6,964 nt of DNA from Gammaproteobacteria bacterium (lineage in GTDB: Bacteria > Pseudomonadota > Gammaproteobacteria > Eutrophobiales > Eutrophobiaceae). The translations under genes were made by a program, and so were the position numbers. Shown here piece after piece: positions 6,234 to 6,964 of this stretch (position 1 is its first letter; every line of letters begins with the position of its first letter). The stretch spans positions 1-6,964 of the forward strand of contig JAENIZ010000117.1 in assembly GCA_016844485.1 (NCBI GenBank), in the 5' to 3' direction. The notes under the pieces were generated by a model, which saw nothing but the letters and a program-made list of their open reading frames with translations, ran no database searches and was not told the origin of the DNA.

Positions 6234-6544
6234 CGTGTGCCGATATGTTTAACGTTACCCATGATTTTCCATAAAAACACTACAATCCGCAATTCCCGGC
6301 TGTTGAATCCTGAATTATCTACATGGACGACATACAGGGACGATGTATATGGAAATACAAGTGCCGCGGTTGCAGGACGCATAAGAGCGGCCGTATAAGT
6401 GTCGCGACGACATGGAGTCGAAGAGCGACCGTAGTGTATGCTGGAAATGCCGGGAGCAATTTCCAGTACCTGTTTCTCATCACCGGATTTTACCTGCGTC
6501 GCAATTATCCCTAGACTGACCGGCTTTCAGGACCCGGACTTGCG
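6234..6544. other. Gene-free divergent intergenic region with several hairpins
   Basis: About 310 bp separate the divergent rppH and HAD genes. The rppH-proximal 90 bp are AT-rich; on the minus strand TTGCGG followed after 17 bp by GAAAAT is a poor promoter candidate. From about 6320 the stretch is richer in GC and in inverted repeats: GCCGC/GCGGC (6363-6367 with 6387-6391), GTCGC/GCGAC (6401-6405 with 6425-6429) and the strong CTGGAAAT/ATTTCCAG hairpin (6441-6466). ACATGGA and GACGACAT each occur twice, near 6321-6333 and 6406-6416. A 63-codon frame at 6323-6514 has no ribosome site and no recognisable protein pattern. This could be a structured 5' leader of the HAD gene, a small RNA, or decayed sequence. 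Confidence 0.4.
6441..6466. repeat. Perfect 8-bp inverted repeat (hairpin) upstream of the HAD gene
   Basis: CTGGAAAT (6441-6448) pairs with ATTTCCAG (6459-6466) around a 10-nt GC-rich loop. One further G-U and one T-A pair (6440/6467, 6439/6468) can extend it to 10 pairs. No run of T follows on either strand, so it is not a standard terminator. Confidence 0.5.
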
Positions 6545-6964
6545 ATGAACCTGGCGATATTTGATCTGGATAACACCTTGCTTGGTGGAGATAGTGATTA
6601 CTTATGGGGACAATTTCTCTGTGAGCACGGCTACATCGATACCAGGACTCATAAGGACGAGCACCAGCGCTATTATGATGACTACAAGGCCGGCAGACTG
6701 AACATCAGTGAATTTCTGAAATTCCAGCTTCAGCCATTGGTGGGGGTCGATCCTGATATCTTATTGGCACGCCGTGAACAATATCTGGATGAGAAGATAA
6801 AACCGATACTATTAAACAAGGCCGTGAAACTGCTGGCTGATCATCAACAACAGGGACATATCCTGTTGATCATCACGGCGACCAACCAATTCCTGACGGA
6901 ACCTATCGCCGGATTATTCGGCGTGGACAACCTCATCGCATCGGAAGTTGAAATAAAGGATGGA
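6545..6964 (+). CDS. HAD-superfamily IB phosphatase (SerB-like), N-terminal 140 residues, cut by window end
   Basis: The frame opens with ATG at 6545 and is still open at 6964, giving 140 residues. The N-terminus AIFDLDNTLLGGDSD is HAD motif I, with nucleophile D7 and general acid D9 in DxDxT. A helical cap region follows (about 15-90), and HILLIITATN (105-114) is motif II with T111. Motifs III (lysine) and IV (acidic pair), needed for activity, lie beyond the edge; the last residues SEVEIKDG approach motif III. The pattern fits the HAD-IB group, which resembles phosphoserine phosphatase and acts on small phosphate esters; the family's usual length is about 220 residues. It is divergent from rppH, as I recall for Pseudomonas-type genomes where a HAD gene flanks rppH-ptsP. 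AGGA lies 12 nt before the ATG, a weak and distant ribosome site. The substrate is unknown. Confidence 0.9.
   Translation, partial: MNLAIFDLDNTLLGGDSDYLWGQFLCEHGYIDTRTHKDEHQRYYDDYKAGRLNISEFLKFQLQPLVGVDPDILLARREQYLDEKIKPILLNKAVKLLADHQQQGHILLIITATNQFLTEPIAGLFGVDNLIASEVEIKDG

Noticed and set aside
6323..6514. 63-codon plus-strand frame with C8, C14 and C17 (KCRGCRTH), possibly zinc-binding
   Set aside because: It has no Shine-Dalgarno, no family pattern and an unusual residue mix, and it runs across inverted repeats that explain its sequence better than coding would.

Overview
The window looks like chromosomal DNA of a gammaproteobacterium. The main grounds are a clear Mpl murein-recycling ligase beside a stand-alone LON-domain protein, an RppH-type RNA pyrophosphohydrolase divergent from a HAD-IB phosphatase, and moderate GC content. 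A DsrE-fold protein hints at sulfur-relay chemistry but does not prove a sulfur-oxidising lifestyle. I see no insertion sequence, phage, tRNA, rRNA or CRISPR array, and no obvious multi-gene novel system. The interesting signals are local.

Layout from left to right: (1) the 3' end of a fumarylacetoacetate-hydrolase family gene (+), convergent with (2) a minus-strand pair in which a DsrE-like protein is followed 16 nt later by a class I SAM methyltransferase. (3) A minus-strand cluster transcribed from about 3.9 kb down to 1.4 kb: a five-helix membrane protein, mpl (sharing the bases TGATG with it) and a LON substrate-binding-domain protein (overlapping mpl by 7 bp). The LON gene carries a one-base frameshift near its end. 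Its expected C-terminus continues in the next frame to position 1429. (4) A minus-strand fold-type III PLP decarboxylase related to carboxynorspermidine decarboxylase (NspC), with unusual residues in its signature motifs. (5) Divergent from it, a small exported protein of unknown function. (6) rppH on the minus strand, convergent with the small exported gene and separated from it by a GC-rich hairpin. (7) A gene-free, hairpin-rich stretch of about 310 bp. (8) The first 140 codons of a HAD-IB phosphatase (+), cut by the window end.

The genes are mostly housekeeping. Mpl reloads recycled murein tripeptide onto UDP-MurNAc, and RppH starts 5'-end-dependent mRNA decay. The 5-TM protein is tied to mpl by translational coupling, so an envelope-related role is a reasonable guess but only a guess. 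DsrE plus the methyltransferase form a plausible two-gene operon. The NspC-like enzyme stands alone, without the carboxynorspermidine dehydrogenase partner in view, so its substrate is open. Promoter calls come from reading hexamers by eye and are weak.
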